From: CAUZSN01 sp963582345
Lineage (GTDB): Bacteria; Planctomycetota; Planctomycetia; Planctomycetales; Planctomycetaceae
Assembly (NCBI GenBank): GCA_963582345.1
Contig: CAUZSN010000160.1
Span: forward strand, 1-5,763
DNA length: 5,763 nt
Reading direction: 5' to 3'
Shown here: positions 5,159 through 5,763 of the stretch, in pieces
Layout of the letters: each line of letters opens with the position of its first letter
How positions within the stretch are numbered: the stretch's first letter is position 1
Position numbers and translations under genes: made by a program
The notes under the pieces: model-generated
Databases searched by the model: none
What the model was told of the DNA's origin: nothing
The model's input: the letters and a program-made list of their open reading frames with translations, nothing else

Positions 5159-5763
5159 GTGGCTTCTATTGAATACCGTAAGAAAACGGCGCGTGTCGTA
5201 GCGTATATTGACAAGCAGAAGCATTGTTTCCCACTAGGGCGGGTCACGAAGAAGACCGCCGAGCGTTTTGCGAATAACATCGACACTTTGCTACACGAAC
5301 GCCGCTGTAACCTGCCGATCAGCCGTGAAGTTTCGAATTGGCTGGCGGACTTGGACGACAGGATCTACAGCATATTAGCCGAACGGAGGCTTGTTGATCC
5401 CAGGATTAAGGCTGGCACGCTCAGCGAATTCATTGAGCAGTATATTGCAGGTCGCACCGACGTCTCGGAACGTCGCCACGAAAAGCTGCGTCAAGCCAAG
5501 GGACGGTTAATTGAGTTTTTCGGGGATGTCGATTTGCGCACTGTAACCGCTGGAGCTGCCGACGAATACTCACGCTGGCTCCTGAAACAAGTGGCCGCGA
5601 CGACAGCCCAAAAAGAGTGCCAGATAGCGGCACAGTTCTTTCGCCATGCGTTCCGAAAGGAAATGATCCCCAGGAATCCTTTCGAGGGGGTGAGCGTGGG
5701 TACCTCAACGAATGACGAGCGTCTGATCTTCCTCGCAAAGAACGTCATCACAAAGGTCATAGA
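5159..5763 (+). CDS. Tyrosine recombinase/integrase, N-terminal part (runs off window)
   Basis: The GTG start gives 201 residues with no stop before the right edge, so this is a partial gene. Residues 1-80 form an N-terminal arm-binding-like region: a short beta-rich start (IEYRKKTARVVAYIDKQKHC), then LGRVTKKTAERFANNIDTLL and a helix around NWLADLDDRIYSIL. Residues about 86-178 fit the SAM-like core-binding domain of phage-type integrases: TLSEFIEQYIAGR, then LRQAKGRLIEFFGDVDLRTVT, then ADEYSRWLL, and AAQFFRHAFRKEMIPRNPFEGV, whose I-x-x-N-P-F ending is highly typical just before the catalytic domain. The catalytic R-K-H-R-Y residues would lie beyond the window, so activity cannot be judged. 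The enzyme would catalyse site-specific integration and excision. Integrase genes often lie next to the attachment site, which would then be just downstream of this window. Co-transcribed with the Cro-like repressor. Confidence 0.9.
   Translation, partial: MASIEYRKKTARVVAYIDKQKHCFPLGRVTKKTAERFANNIDTLLHERRCNLPISREVSNWLADLDDRIYSILAERRLVDPRIKAGTLSEFIEQYIAGRTDVSERRHEKLRQAKGRLIEFFGDVDLRTVTAGAADEYSRWLLKQVAATTAQKECQIAAQFFRHAFRKEMIPRNPFEGVSVGTSTNDERLIFLAKNVITKVI

Noticed and set aside
1..5763. CRISPR array, tRNA or rRNA genes
   Set aside because: No regularly spaced repeats of 25-40 bp and no cloverleaf-like or conserved rRNA sequence were seen on either strand.

Overview
This window looks like one end of an integrated mobile element in a bacterial chromosome. 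Base composition is moderate (roughly half GC). The closest matches I recall are the primase, small helix-turn-helix (HTH) proteins and integrase sets found in Planctomycetota (Pirellula/Rhodopirellula-type) genomes. That placement rests on remembered family resemblance, not on a search, and there is no rRNA or tRNA here to confirm it.

Layout, all on the + strand. (1) Positions 1-996 hold the 3' part of a protein I cannot place; it is open at the left edge. (2) Positions 997-1175 are a non-coding stretch dense in short repeats: three CTCTGTAA copies (the first inside the end of gene 1), a perfect 8-bp inverted repeat CGACAACT/AGTTGTCG with a further CGACAAC copy, a T7 tract and a 6-bp hairpin. 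(3) Positions 1176-4738 form a tightly packed cassette: two small MerR/excisionase-type HTH proteins, a large primase-helicase (CHC2-like zinc finger, TOPRIM, DUF3987 ATPase), and a small protein with a TubC-docking-like N-terminus and a zinc ribbon. Two of the junctions are 4-bp ATGA/GTGA overlaps. (4) Positions 4739-4927 are a spacer with a strong candidate promoter and operator: a perfect 13-bp inverted repeat whose left arm contains the -35 hexamer of a TTGACT-N17-TAATAT promoter. (5) Positions 4928-5155 encode a small Cro/C1-type HTH protein, followed after 3 nt by a tyrosine integrase that starts at GTG 5159 and runs off the right edge before its catalytic domain.

Inferred working: the integrase inserts and excises the element. 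One of the small winged-HTH proteins may act as excisionase or activator. The Cro-like protein probably represses its own gene and the integrase through the 13-bp repeat. The primase-helicase would replicate the excised element, possibly from the repeat-rich region at 978-1133. This fits an integrative mobilizable element, satellite or prophage-derived island. No capsid, relaxase or recognised defence gene is visible. Gene 1 may be cargo or may belong to a neighbouring unit.
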